Of a stretch of DNA of 48,107 nucleotides, positions 1-7,120 are shown one piece after another. The stretch comes from a virus. The DNA is taken from the IMG/VR virus record IMGVR_UViG_3300025009_000025, positions 1 through 48,107 of that record. One strand, given 5' to 3'. Positions within the stretch are counted from its first letter, which is position 1. Each line of letters begins with the position of its first letter. The notes beneath the pieces are model-generated. The model was not told where the DNA came from. It saw nothing but the letters and a program-made list of their open reading frames with translations, and did no database searches. Both the position numbers and the translations under genes were made by a program.

Positions 1-127
1 CAGACCAACACAATAAACATAACAATGGCACTAACAGTAATAGTTTTAATCGGAGGCATAATTGCTGGATTTATGCTACTTGATGAATCTCTTGATAACA
101 AAATTGCTGATGTGTCATGTATATCTG
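1..127. repeat. Terminal direct repeat, left copy (circle closure)
   Basis: Identical to 47981-48107 over 127 bases. The reading frame of a membrane-protein gene continues through it from the right end, so the two ends are one place on a circle. The odd length of 127 matches a common maximum k-mer of de Bruijn assemblers, so this is most likely assembly overlap and not a packaged terminal repeat. Confidence 0.95.
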
Positions 128-261
128 GCGGTGTTGTCGTAGCGTTTCAGGATGCCAGGATTATCGAAGCAGATCCGGAGAAGCACACAATTCAGATCGA
201 AACCAAAGAAGGACATGAGTTCTGGTGGTGGGGTGATACGCTGATTGAGGTGAAGCCATGA
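1..261 (+). CDS. Small membrane protein, 3' part of a gene crossing the circle junction
   Basis: The true start is the ATG at 47954 on the right-hand copy. Joined, the protein is 95 aa and begins MKEIDDIKKQTNTINITMAL, which places a short charged N-terminus before one membrane segment (TVIVLIGGIIAGFMLL). A soluble C-terminal half follows, with a WWW stretch and the ending EVKP. The internal ATG at 25 falls inside the membrane segment and lacks a ribosome site, so it is not the start. The stop overlaps the next gene by ATGA, in the recurring GAGGTGAAGCCATGA junction. Function unknown; one segment with the N-terminus inside would expose the C-terminal domain outside the inner membrane. Confidence 0.8.
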   Translation, partial: QTNTINITMALTVIVLIGGIIAGFMLLDESLDNKIADVSCISGGVVVAFQDARIIEADPEKHTIQIETKEGHEFWWWGDTLIEVKP

Positions 262-428
262 GCCATGATATGAACATACAAAATAAATGCCCTTGGTGCA
301 ATCATAAGGTCAAGGATACTCAATATTGGCCCTACTGCTCTTATCATTGTCAAGAAAAAGGAAAGCTCCGACAGGCACAACTTTATGTAGCAAGGATGAG
401 AGCAAGGGAGGAAAACCATGAAGATTAA
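258..428 (+). CDS. 56-aa zinc-ribbon protein
   Basis: Starts in an ATGA overlap with the previous gene and ends at TAA 426-428. The peptide has CPWC (C11, C14) and a second pair in CSYHC, consistent with one treble-clef zinc site. The C-terminal third is basic and helical (KLRQAQLYVARMRAREE). No specific family recognised. It is one of many tiny zinc proteins in this early operon, and it is supported by tight stop/start coupling on both sides. Confidence 0.6.
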   Translation: MSHDMNIQNKCPWCNHKVKDTQYWPYCSYHCQEKGKLRQAQLYVARMRAREENHED

Positions 429-579
429 AACCTGTCGAGACTGTCCATATATTATTTCCTGTCAATTGGGCGTTTTTGGAAGTAACCCAAAGTTGTTTTC
501 AGTCCCCGACAACTGCCCGAAGCGAGGTGAAAAACTTGAGTGGCCGGATAAGGTTGAGCCGAAAAAGGAGAATCAATGA
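418..579 (+). CDS. 53-aa cysteine-pair protein
   Basis: Begins at ATG 418 with GGGAGG nine bases upstream and overlaps the end of the previous gene by 11 bases. Sequence MKIKTCRDCPYIISCQLG, with a later NCPK, gives four cysteines that could bind one zinc ion. It ends KKENQ and its TGA overlaps the next start. Unknown function. Confidence 0.55.
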   Translation: MKIKTCRDCPYIISCQLGVFGSNPKLFSVPDNCPKRGEKLEWPDKVEPKKENQ

Positions 580-644
580 GCTTCGTAACTTGCTTCGTGT
601 TTATTGGTGGCTGGGTGTTTATAATTCCGGTCAGCCTAAACTGA
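576..644 (+). CDS. 22-aa hydrophobic peptide
   Basis: ATG 576 overlaps the previous stop (ATGA) and has AAAGGAG upstream. The product is almost entirely hydrophobic (FVTCFVFIGGWVFIIPVSL), long enough for one membrane helix. It ends 12 bases before the next gene. It may be a real micro-protein or only a translational relay; the ribosome site and overlap are the only support. Confidence 0.35.
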   Translation: MSFVTCFVFIGGWVFIIPVSLN

Positions 645-656
645 AAGGAGAAACCA

Positions 657-1088
657 ATGCAAGTCAAAAAAGTGAATCAATACAAATGTGATTTCTGTGG
701 AAAGAAGGGCTATTCATCAGGACACATGCGATCCCACGAAAGATATTGCACCATGAATCCGAACAGGGTTTGCCGTGTTTGCGCTCTTATGGAGAATGAA
801 ACTATAGAGATAGCTTCTCTTCTGCCTATATTACCAGACCCCAAAGAATATCTTCATGAAGATGAATATGGCGGTCGAGCGTATTGGAACCTTAAACCAG
901 CCGTTGAAGCCGTTATGCCAAAATTAAGGGAACTTACAAATAACTGCCCAGCTTGTATCATGGCCGTTTTAAGACAAAAAGGAATCCCGGTTCTATGCGC
1001 CGAGTCTTTTAATTTCAAAGAAGAATGCAAGTCTATTTTTTATGACAATAACCCAAGCAACTTTTATGAACCGCCACTTTGTGCTTGA
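657..1088 (+). CDS. Zinc-finger protein, 143 aa
   Basis: Start at ATG 657 with AAAGGAG and a 6-nt spacer. The N-terminus reads CDFCGKKGYSSGHMRSHERYC, a C2H2-like or C2HC finger. CRVC follows near residue 40 and CPAC near 98, so two zinc sites are likely. The rest is acidic and helical. The shape fits a small DNA- or protein-binding adaptor, but I recognise no named family. It is the first sizeable gene before the replication pair. Confidence 0.65.
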   Translation: MQVKKVNQYKCDFCGKKGYSSGHMRSHERYCTMNPNRVCRVCALMENETIEIASLLPILPDPKEYLHEDEYGGRAYWNLKPAVEAVMPKLRELTNNCPACIMAVLRQKGIPVLCAESFNFKEECKSIFYDNNPSNFYEPPLCA

Positions 1089-1134
1089 CAATTACGTTCG
1101 GAGGGTGTAAGGAGTCTATGAAAGGTAATATTCT

Positions 1135-1263
1135 ATGAGTTGGATGGAACTCAAATTCAAACTATTTTTAGAAAAAGGTACATCGGAGGGAATACACCCC
1201 GTATTCTTTAGAGGCCATCCCCTCGTTCCGGTGTGCCTTTTTGTGCAAATAGGACTCTCTTAA
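1135..1263 (+). CDS. 42-aa ORF coupled to the replication gene
   Basis: Starts at ATG 1135 (MSWMELKFKLFLEKG) and ends at TAA 1261-1263, which overlaps the following ATG as TAATG. A five-codon ORF (1118-1138, MKGNIL) precedes it with its own GTAAGGAG site and overlaps it by 4 bases. Together they look like a chain of translationally coupled leaders feeding the replication gene. No family recognised, and the coding call rests on coupling only. Confidence 0.35.
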   Translation: MSWMELKFKLFLEKGTSEGIHPVFFRGHPLVPVCLFVQIGLS

Positions 1264-1925
1264 TGGCTAAAAATCCTGCTTTCCTATTCTACCCCGGTGA
1301 CTGGCGCAGAGACACACAAGTTCAAATGGCTTCTATGCAAACAAGGGGGATTTGGGTCGAAATGTTATGCTGTATGTGGGACGCTCCTGATCGTGGAAAG
1401 CTCGAAGGTTCGTATGAACAACTGTCCCGATTAATAGGTTGCACTATCCCTGAATTAAAAGATGCTGTAACGGAATTAAGCGTTACAAAAATCGCTGATG
1501 TAACGAATGGTAACGATTCTGTAACGGTGATTAACCGTAGAATGTACCAAGAAGAAAAGCAAAGAAAATTAACAAGATTGAGAGTTCAGAAATATAGAGA
1601 AACGCATGGTAACGAAAATTGTAACGCTCCTGTAACAATGTATCCTTCAGTTTCATCTTCAGTTACAGTTACAAAGAAACAAAAAAAAGAGTTTATTCCA
1701 CCTTCCTTGGATGATGTAAAAGTGTTCTTCCAAGAAAAGGGATACCGGAAAGATATAGCTCAAAAGGCATTTGATTATTATTCAACTTCAGGGTGGGTTG
1801 ATTCTAAGGGGAATAAAGTCCGAAACTGGAAACAGAAAATGATAGCTGTCTGGATGAGGGATGAACATAAAGATTTATCAAAACCTGAATTTCAGCCAAA
1901 GAGCGTAGAGGAACTTATATCGTGA
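1263..1925 (+). CDS. Phage replisome organiser / helicase-loader-like protein (220 aa)
   Basis: I choose the internal ATG 1263 (MAKNPAFLFYPGDWRRD) over the one at 1233, because the family's proteins begin with this block. The N-terminal about 110 residues (PAFLFYPGDW, then LEGSYEQLSRLIG with a winged-helix look) match the DUF1376-like replication proteins of phages. The C-terminal part (FDYYSTSGWVDSKGNKVRNWKQKMIAVWMRDE, about residues 165-200) resembles the motif in phage replication initiators that load DnaB. It directly precedes the helicase and overlaps it by GTGA, the classic initiator-helicase pair. Expected role: binds origin DNA and recruits the helicase. Confidence 0.75.
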   Translation: MAKNPAFLFYPGDWRRDTQVQMASMQTRGIWVEMLCCMWDAPDRGKLEGSYEQLSRLIGCTIPELKDAVTELSVTKIADVTNGNDSVTVINRRMYQEEKQRKLTRLRVQKYRETHGNENCNAPVTMYPSVSSSVTVTKKQKKEFIPPSLDDVKVFFQEKGYRKDIAQKAFDYYSTSGWVDSKGNKVRNWKQKMIAVWMRDEHKDLSKPEFQPKSVEELIS

Positions 1926-3235
1926 ACGCATTTCAAAAACTTCCGCCACAGAACATAGAAGCCGAAGAAAGCCTGCTTGCTTCTTGCTTGCTCACAGATC
2001 CGGCTGAAATACTGGATATTCTTGCACCTGATGATTTTTATAAACCGGCTCATGGCAAGATATTCGGGGCTATTTCAAGTCTATATAAGAAGAAAGAAAT
2101 AATTGATTTAACAACATTATATACTGAATTAAAAGCAACAGGAGTTGTGGAAGAAGTTGGTGGAGCGGCATATCTTTCAAAGCTTATGGACTGTCCAATA
2201 GCGTCTGATAAGATTCTCTATGCAAAGATGGTTAAAGCATCGGCAGTCGGGCGTAAGATGATTGAAATATCAATGAATACGGCACAAATAGTTTTTGATT
2301 CAACAGTTACACACAATAACATTGTTGATCTTTTAGATACGGCTCAATCAGAAATGATGAAAATCAGGTTTGAGGTTGGAAACGATAAGCATGTTTCTAT
2401 TTCGGATTTATGCTTGAAGCGTATTACAGACTATGAGGAATTATGTAAAGGGCATGAGCCTGGAATTAAAACAGGGTTCAGGACACTTGATTTATTAACA
2501 GGCGGTCTTTGGGGTTCTCTTTTTATTGCAATAGCGGCAAGACCAGCGATAGGGAAAACAGCCTTTATGCTGAATCTGTCTAAAAATATAGCTTCTGCCG
2601 GTCATAAGGTTGGAATATTTGAGATTGAAATGGATAAGGAAAAACTTCTGGACAGAATGATTTCGTCTTTAAGCGGTATAAATTCCATACGGTTAAGAAC
2701 TGGTAGAATCGGTAATGCTGATTGGACTGCTATAAACCAAGCGGCAGAAAAGATTTATTCTTTGCCGATAGTTATTGATGATACTGGCGGTTTAACAATT
2801 CAGGAACTTAAAAGAAGAGCAAGGCAGATGGTCAAACAAGGTGTTGAGATAATATTTATAGACCAGTTAAGCAAAATCAGGGGCGGTAAAGGCAAGGATA
2901 TGTTTGCACAAAATACCAACATTGTGAATGAACTTGCGGAATTTAAGAAAGAACTTCGGATACCTATATGCCTTTTAGTCCAGATAAACCGGAAAGCAGA
3001 GGACTCAAAAAGACCTTACCTAAACCATCTTAAAAACACAGGGGCAATTGAAGAAGATGTGGACTTATGCTTGATTGGTCATAGAGAATATCCGTACACA
3101 AAGAAACCGGAAGATGAAACAAAGGCTAATTGGGAACTGGCAAAGAATAGGGATGGGGCAACAACCGATATTCCTATGCAATGGGATGGAAAAACAAGCA
3201 CATTTTTTGAGATTACAAATACATACGATGTTTAA
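1922..3235 (+). CDS. dnaB: Replicative DNA helicase, DnaB family
   Basis: 437 aa, full length for DnaB. The N-terminal helical domain (PPQNIEAEESLLASCLL, residues 8-24) starts exactly as in bacterial DnaB. The RecA-like motor carries Walker A as ARPAIGKT (206-213), Walker B as IIFIDQLS (310-317), and the VQINRKAEDSKRP and GAIEEDVD motifs. It unwinds the fork 5' to 3' ahead of the host polymerase, since the phage carries none of its own. The start is GTG 1922, overlapping the upstream stop, with AGAGGAAC upstream. R207 and P208 precede the P-loop as in other family members. No truncation seen. Confidence 0.97.
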   Translation: MNAFQKLPPQNIEAEESLLASCLLTDPAEILDILAPDDFYKPAHGKIFGAISSLYKKKEIIDLTTLYTELKATGVVEEVGGAAYLSKLMDCPIASDKILYAKMVKASAVGRKMIEISMNTAQIVFDSTVTHNNIVDLLDTAQSEMMKIRFEVGNDKHVSISDLCLKRITDYEELCKGHEPGIKTGFRTLDLLTGGLWGSLFIAIAARPAIGKTAFMLNLSKNIASAGHKVGIFEIEMDKEKLLDRMISSLSGINSIRLRTGRIGNADWTAINQAAEKIYSLPIVIDDTGGLTIQELKRRARQMVKQGVEIIFIDQLSKIRGGKGKDMFAQNTNIVNELAEFKKELRIPICLLVQINRKAEDSKRPYLNHLKNTGAIEEDVDLCLIGHREYPYTKKPEDETKANWELAKNRDGATTDIPMQWDGKTSTFFEITNTYDV

Positions 3236-3428
3236 CCGAAGCAGAAACGGCATAGGGGGCGGGATGATTTGCAAAGGACAAACAGGAATAGCGGCTAACC
3301 ACATATGGGAGCTGGTGGGGAAAAAGACTGTAGAAGGGCAGTTAATAGATGTTTATCGTTGTAAGCTCTGCGGAGAAATTGAGAGCAGAGTTTATGGTTT
3401 TGTGCCGACACCGGCAAGGAAGGAGTAA
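3228..3428 (+). CDS. Small zinc-ribbon protein
   Basis: The ATG at 3228 overlaps the helicase stop by eight bases. An alternative ATG at 3264 has GGGGGCGGG directly upstream and would drop 12 residues. The C-terminal half, VYRCKLCGEIESRVYGF, contains a CxxC knuckle; with only one pair it may bind zinc as a dimer. Unknown function. Confidence 0.5.
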   Translation: MFNRSRNGIGGGMICKGQTGIAANHIWELVGKKTVEGQLIDVYRCKLCGEIESRVYGFVPTPARKE

Positions 3429-3429
3429 T

Positions 3430-3585
3430 ATGAAGAAATTTTTATGCCGTTTTTTAGGGCACAAATTAGAAGTTTTTGTCAGAGACAAGGTTTATATAAA
3501 ATGCACACGCTGTGGATTGGTATGGGAGTATATCGGCAAGGAAGGAGTGAATGATGAGCAGACAACACCATTACTTAAAATGTGA
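3430..3585 (+). CDS. DUF1660-like phage protein, 51 aa
   Basis: Start ATG 3430 has AAGGAGTAAT upstream. The sequence MKKFLCRFLGHKLEVF followed by KCTRCGLVWEYIGKEG is the C-x-GH-x-CxRCG pattern of the small DUF1660 proteins common in prophages, whose role is unknown. The last 12 codons overlap the next gene in another frame. Confidence 0.65.
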   Translation: MKKFLCRFLGHKLEVFVRDKVYIKCTRCGLVWEYIGKEGVNDEQTTPLLKM

Positions 3586-3796
3586 AACAGAGTATTTTCA
3601 AGCTGTTGAAAGAGGAAAGAAAAAATTTGAAATTCGCTTAAATGATAGGAATTTCAAGACGTATGATATGGTTTATCTTGTAGAAATTGTAAATGGTGTA
3701 GCAACAGGAAGAGTAATCCCCGGTCTTGAAATTCAGTATATTTTTACTGGTGGTGAATATGGGTTAAGTTCTGACTATTGTATATTTAACTGGTAG
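3551..3796 (+). CDS. DUF3850 / ASCH-like PUA-fold protein
   Basis: The family signature is plain: HYLKCETEYFQAVERGKKKFEIRLNDRNFKTYDMVYLVE (about residues 7-45), the H-LK-F-AV-G-K-FEIR-NDR pattern of DUF3850. These are compact PUA/ASCH-fold domains expected to bind RNA or modified nucleotides. The start may be the first or second ATG (3551 or 3554); GGAAGGAGTGA lies upstream. A second ASCH-type gene lies 370 bases downstream. Confidence 0.8.
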   Translation: MMSRQHHYLKCETEYFQAVERGKKKFEIRLNDRNFKTYDMVYLVEIVNGVATGRVIPGLEIQYIFTGGEYGLSSDYCIFNW

Positions 3797-3809
3797 GAAG
3801 GAGTGAATA

Positions 3810-4160
3810 ATGGATAAGAACAAAGAACTTTGCGAATTGCTTGGGATTGAGTGGCATGAGCCTAAATGGTATAGCGATAGAAAAATGTGGAACTGCACTA
3901 TTTGCGGAACTTGGACTCATGAAATTCCTGCTTGTGTGAAAAAAAATCCCGACTTCACCACACCTGCTGGCATAGTCCAGTTGCTTGGGATTATGAGGGG
4001 AAGGGATGATTGGTATAAATTTGCATATGAATATTTAATATTCGATTATTATGACAAACGAGAGTATTTTTATGCTCTTCCTATTGATTATTACTTACTT
4101 GACGCAACCGGCAGGCTAAGAGATGCGGCGATTGAGTTTTTGAAAATTACTAACAAATAG
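3810..4160 (+). CDS. Phage ABA-sandwich-domain-like protein
   Basis: The N-terminus ELCELLGIEWHEP and the block NPDFTTPAGIVQLLGIMRGRDDWYKFAYEYLI are typical of the small phage ABA sandwich domain family (function unknown). A CTIC pair lies between them. GGAAGGAGTGAATAATG gives a good start. The stop codon TAG is part of one of the genome-wide CTA-N5-TAG palindromes. A relative appears at 6764. Confidence 0.6.
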   Translation: MDKNKELCELLGIEWHEPKWYSDRKMWNCTICGTWTHEIPACVKKNPDFTTPAGIVQLLGIMRGRDDWYKFAYEYLIFDYYDKREYFYALPIDYYLLDATGRLRDAAIEFLKITNK

Positions 4161-4164
4161 GAAT
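4146..4164 (+). repeat. Palindrome element 1 (ATTACTA / ACAAA / TAGGAAT)
   Basis: Seven-base arms with one mismatch around a 5-nt centre. The element contains the upstream stop TAG. Its right arm supplies the AGGA ribosome site for the ATG at 4169. Confidence 0.7.
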
Positions 4165-4168
4165 TATT

Positions 4169-4549
4169 ATGCCAGCATTGAACTTTAAAAAAGAATTTGC
4201 AGATAAGGTCGCTTCCGGGGAGAAGAAACAGACGATCCGGGCGCTACGCAAAGACGGCGGAAATCCAAGACCGGGGCAGATGCTTTATCTCTATTCAGGA
4301 ATGAGAACCAAATATTGCAAGAAGCTCGGAGAGGCGGTTTGCACGAGCGTTGAGCACATATGTATTGAAAAGGGTTGTTCGGTTGTAATTGGGATAACAC
4401 CGCTCCCCCGGTTTGCAGACGAAATAAAGTTTGCCAGAGCAGACGGCTTTGAATCCACAGTAGATTTCTACGACTTTTTTTTAAGGACTCACGGCCTACC
4501 GTTCCGGGGTCTGCTGATAAAATGGGAACTTCAAAAGGAATTATTATGA
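4169..4549 (+). CDS. ASCH-domain protein
   Basis: 126 aa. MPALNFKKEFADKVASGEKKQTIRALRKDGGNPRPGQMLYLYSGMRTKYCKKLGEAVC is a standard ASCH domain (PUA-like fold) with the conserved K-TIR pattern around residues 20-26. ASCH proteins bind RNA or act on modified nucleosides such as N4-acetylcytidine; the exact substrate here is open. The ribosome site AGGA comes from the palindrome just upstream. It overlaps the next gene by ATGA, and both genes share the start context AGGAATTATTATG. Confidence 0.85.
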   Translation: MPALNFKKEFADKVASGEKKQTIRALRKDGGNPRPGQMLYLYSGMRTKYCKKLGEAVCTSVEHICIEKGCSVVIGITPLPRFADEIKFARADGFESTVDFYDFFLRTHGLPFRGLLIKWELQKELL

Positions 4550-4728
4550 CCACAGACAAAGAACTCGAAGACCTGAAATACCGGCGTGACCGCCTATGGC
4601 GTGAGCTGATGTATCTGGACGGGCAAATATTCCGGGCGGAACCCAAAGGCAGGGCGTTGAGCCAGGAGGAATGCTCCAGAATCAGCAAACTGATAGGGAG
4701 TAAGGTGGGGGCAAACCATCAGAAATAG
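4546..4728 (+). CDS. 60-aa helical protein
   Basis: The ATG 4546 overlaps the ASCH stop and has AAAGGAATTATT upstream, so I reject the earlier in-frame ATG at 4522 inside the ASCH gene. The chain (TDKELEDLKYRRDRLWRELMYLDGQIF, then LSQEECSRISKLIGSK) is two charged amphipathic helices, probably a coiled-coil hairpin. No family recognised. Confidence 0.6.
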   Translation: MTTDKELEDLKYRRDRLWRELMYLDGQIFRAEPKGRALSQEECSRISKLIGSKVGANHQK

Positions 4729-4817
4729 CCCTGTAGCTTCACCAGACGCACCCACAATAGACTTCTCGGAAAAAAGGTAGTTGGGTAAGGGTAGGGTAAA
4801 AATGAAAGGGGAAATGA

Positions 4818-4997
4818 ATGAAAAAAGAAGCAATAATAAAGGCGATTACAGCGGCTCGGATATTTATTAATAGAGAAAAAGAACTAACAGCAGGGGATTA
4901 TCAGTATCTTGGTATTACCGGAAGCAAGAGAACATCTGCGTTGCGAAGGGCAAGTATGGAGCTTACAAGGGCATTAGCTGAAATGAGGAAAAGATAA
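4818..4997 (+). CDS. 59-aa basic helical protein
   Basis: ATG 4818 follows AAAGGGG and runs to TAA 4995-4997. The protein is basic (KKEAIIKAITAARIF ... GSKRTSALRRASMELTRALAEMRKR) and has an HTH-like middle (LTAGDYQYLGITGSKRTSALRRA). It could bind DNA, but that is only a composition-based guess. Confidence 0.55.
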   Translation: MKKEAIIKAITAARIFINREKELTAGDYQYLGITGSKRTSALRRASMELTRALAEMRKR

Positions 4998-5008
4998 TAG
5001 GAGATTAA

Positions 5009-5230
5009 ATGCTTGAATTAAAGATTGATATTGTCCCTTTCGGTAATGAAAGCAAGCGAAGGACATTGGATAAGCTAATAATTATAAACACAGCCACGCA
5101 CCCGAAGAGGCCGGAATGGGGAAAATACATCTGCCATCATAGCGAAGGCTCTTTTATTATTGAGAATCACAAGAGGGAAGATGGTTTCTGGAGCTTAATC
5201 AGGAAGTGCATAAACGAATACTTGGACTAA
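5009..5230 (+). CDS. Conserved small phage protein, 73 aa
   Basis: Starts at ATG 5009 with TAGGAGA upstream. The N-terminus MLELKIDIVPFGNESKRRTLDKLIIINTATHP looks like a family of small phage proteins that begin I-I-L-P-GDES and have no known function. Mixed alpha/beta, no cysteine motif. Confidence 0.6.
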   Translation: MLELKIDIVPFGNESKRRTLDKLIIINTATHPKRPEWGKYICHHSEGSFIIENHKREDGFWSLIRKCINEYLD

Positions 5231-5239
5231 GGAGATTGA

Positions 5240-5755
5240 ATGGAGATACAGACAAGAGAAGAGCTGGCGGAGCGTGCATTTCAACTTGATTGCAACATAA
5301 AAGAGTGCCGGATGAATATTCGTGATAACTGCTTGAAAATAGGCATGTGGGCAAGTGAACTAAAAGCAGGGAAGTTGTATAAGCTCCTTGAACCTGACGC
5401 AAAAAACTGGGAGCATTTTATCAGTATTAGGGGTTGGGGTTTAAAACGGGCAAGCCTTGACAATTATTCTCTGGTTGCGAAAACGATAGGAAGCGACATA
5501 GCCGACAAGGACATCCCGTTGAATCGAGCCATCGACATAGCCAGGGTTATCAGCCACATACCGAAAGATGAGGTTGAGGACACGAAAGCGGATCTTATAG
5601 AGAGTGCCGCAACATTACCGAAGTTAGGATGGGAAGATACTTTGAGGGTGGCAAAAGGTCAAATGCCATCAGATATTTGCGAGCATGAGGAAACAGAACT
5701 GTGGCGTAAATGCTGTGTTAAGGGCGGTTGCGGTAAATTCTTGGGTAAGGCATGA
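5240..5755 (+). CDS. Unknown helical protein with C-terminal zinc knuckle, 171 aa
   Basis: AAGGAGATTGA gives the ATG at 5240. The first 140 residues are predicted helical (a ParB-like look: IDIARVISHIPKDEVEDTKADLIESA). The tail CEHEETELWRKCCVKGGCGKF supplies C, H and three more cysteines for a metal site. It may be a DNA-binding regulator, but the similarity is too weak for a name. Confidence 0.6.
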   Translation: MEIQTREELAERAFQLDCNIKECRMNIRDNCLKIGMWASELKAGKLYKLLEPDAKNWEHFISIRGWGLKRASLDNYSLVAKTIGSDIADKDIPLNRAIDIARVISHIPKDEVEDTKADLIESAATLPKLGWEDTLRVAKGQMPSDICEHEETELWRKCCVKGGCGKFLGKA

Positions 5756-5766
5756 GAGCGACTAAC

Positions 5767-5788
5767 TTTTACTATTAAGTAGCAATTT
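5767..5788 (+). repeat. Palindrome element 2 (core CTATTAAGTAG)
   Basis: The arms TTTTACTA and TAGCAATTTT flank the 5-nt centre TTAAG. It starts 11 bases after the previous stop and ends 12 bases before the ATG at 5801. Confidence 0.6.
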
Positions 5789-5800
5789 TAGGAAGTGTGT

Positions 5801-6187
5801 ATGACGGGATGCAAGGCTACAATCAAAAAATCTTGGTTAGTCCCTGAACATAATTGCAAAAGAAGCGTATGGAAGGACGGATATTGTAAAATACATTATC
5901 GTATCAAAAACAAGGAGGGACGTATGAGTAAATGCACAATTTGTGGAGAGGAATTGACTACAGATGGGCATGTTTGCAGAACTACAGCGTTTATACTCGG
6001 TGAGGAATTAGGAACAGCTTTTATCAAGGGCGGTGTTTCAGAGCCATATAAACCAAACACTGAATCTCTCGACAGCATAGTTTTAGCACTTCGGGACATC
6101 CTTGAAGAACTCAAGAAGTTCAATGAGAGGGAACAGGAGAAAGAATATGGGAAAAAGGTTGCCCAATACCCCACGCTCGAAAGTTAA
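5801..6187 (+). CDS. Double zinc-ribbon protein, possibly two products
   Basis: 128 aa from ATG 5801 (TTTTAGGAAG upstream). The first 41 residues hold HNCKRSVWKDGYCKIHY, a small zinc motif seen as a stand-alone phage peptide. An internal ATG at 5924 has a very strong site (AACAAGGAGGGACGT) and would start a separate protein, MSKCTICGEELTTDGHVC. The C-terminal half is helical and acidic. I read it as a fusion that still makes the short form from the inner start. Confidence 0.6.
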   Translation: MTGCKATIKKSWLVPEHNCKRSVWKDGYCKIHYRIKNKEGRMSKCTICGEELTTDGHVCRTTAFILGEELGTAFIKGGVSEPYKPNTESLDSIVLALRDILEELKKFNEREQEKEYGKKVAQYPTLES

Positions 6188-6452
6188 GGCCGCTCTCCGC
6201 AGACTTTGGTTAAGAAGTAGGGAGCGAGCGTCAGCCTTAAAGCGTGATAAATATACCTGCAAATGTGGGAAAAAGCAGAGCAAGGCCAAGGGTAAAGAGG
6301 TCTATGTTGAGGTTCACCACAAGGAAGGGATAGACTGGGAAACCTTAATTGATCTTGTATATGAACGACTCTTGGTAAATCCAGAGAAACTTGAAACTAC
6401 TTGTAATGAATGTCATCTTCAGTTGCACGAAAAGGAAAGCCATGAGATGTAG
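6147..6452 (+). CDS. HNH endonuclease-fold protein, 101 aa
   Basis: The start ATG 6147 has ACAGGAGAAAGAAT. The core is YTCKCGKKQ, then VYVEVHHKEG (HH of the first H), a middle helix, then LETTCNECHLQLHEK (C..CH), the usual small phage HNH fold. It could nick DNA during packaging or recombination, or it could be a homing-type gene; it sits in a chain of overlapping small genes and interrupts nothing visible. Confidence 0.75.
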   Translation: MGKRLPNTPRSKVKAALRRLWLRSRERASALKRDKYTCKCGKKQSKAKGKEVYVEVHHKEGIDWETLIDLVYERLLVNPEKLETTCNECHLQLHEKESHEM

Positions 6453-6582
6453 CTTCTGTTGGGAAGATATTAATGATGGAAAGATAGTTGCAAGCGGCAA
6501 GGCGACTATCTGTTACAATTGTATTAAAAAGGCGCTTGAAATCTTAAAAGAGGAAAAGCGTGAAAAGGAGGAGAAGCCATGA
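6442..6582 (+). CDS. ClpX-type C4 zinc-finger mini-protein, 46 aa
   Basis: MRCSFCWEDINDGKIVASGKATICYNCIKKALEIL has cysteines 3, 6, 24 and 27, with the CSFC...ICYNCI pattern of the N-terminal zinc domain of ClpX. In ClpX that domain dimerises and binds adaptors and substrates such as SspB or lambda O. A free copy could compete for them (inference). The ribosome site and overlap AAGGAAAGCCATGA are at the start, and the recurring ending EEKP closes it. Confidence 0.65.
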   Translation: MRCSFCWEDINDGKIVASGKATICYNCIKKALEILKEEKREKEEKP

Positions 6583-6767
6583 AGGATGAAGACCGTTCGA
6601 TAAAAAGCCTGAAGCGTTTTCAAGAGCTTGCGTCTTTGTACTCGGAATTGCTCTATGCTGTCGAAAAGAAATTCCCAAACGAAACACGGCATCAAACAGC
6701 ATTGAGGTATATTCGGGAAAGGGAATTAAGCGGTAACAATGAATCTGCTAAAGAGGAGAAGCCATGA
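6579..6767 (+). CDS. 62-aa helical protein
   Basis: Begins in the recurring GAGGAGAAGCCATGA junction and ends EEKP at the next copy. The chain is helical (SIKSLKRFQELASLYSELLYAVEKKFPNETRHQTALRYIRERE) and fits a helical hairpin. Family not recognised. Confidence 0.55.
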   Translation: MKDEDRSIKSLKRFQELASLYSELLYAVEKKFPNETRHQTALRYIRERELSGNNESAKEEKP

Positions 6768-7120
6768 CCGATAAAGATAAAAAATTACTGACCGAGTTTT
6801 TAGGTGAGGGCTGGCATGAGATCATTAACAGAGTGAAATCCATTGAATATGGGGAGTTGTGTAAGTGTACATGTGGAGCCGTCAACTGTGAAAAGGATTC
6901 TATGCACCGCACATTCGACACTTGGCAAGATTTGGGGGATTTGAAGACGGAGTTAGAGAAGAAAAATAAGTGGAGCTATTTTTGGTATTTTGCGGTGCAA
7001 GTACATGATTTAGATGCAAAAACAAAACACAAATATCATGAAGACCTGTTTATAGCATGGCTGTTTCAACCAGAACACTTCTGCCAACTTGTTGCTAATT
7101 CTCTGAAGGGGAAGCCATGA
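6764..7120 (+). CDS. Phage ABA-sandwich-domain-like protein, 118 aa
   Basis: LLTEFLGEGWHE at the N-terminus and TFDTWQDLGDLKTELEKKNKW in the middle match the same small phage family as the 3810 gene. CKCTCGAVNC between them supplies cysteines for a metal site. Start and stop lie in the AAGCCATGA junctions. Function unknown. Confidence 0.6.
   Translation: MTDKDKKLLTEFLGEGWHEIINRVKSIEYGELCKCTCGAVNCEKDSMHRTFDTWQDLGDLKTELEKKNKWSYFWYFAVQVHDLDAKTKHKYHEDLFIAWLFQPEHFCQLVANSLKGKP

Noticed and set aside
1-127. Terminal repeats as packaged phage ends
   Set aside because: The length equals a usual assembler k-mer and a gene reads through the joint, so a circular assembly is the simpler reading.
4185-4688. 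Minus-strand ORF of 167 aa opposite the ASCH gene
   Set aside because: It is the shadow of two well-supported plus-strand genes with good ribosome sites, and its composition is not protein-like.
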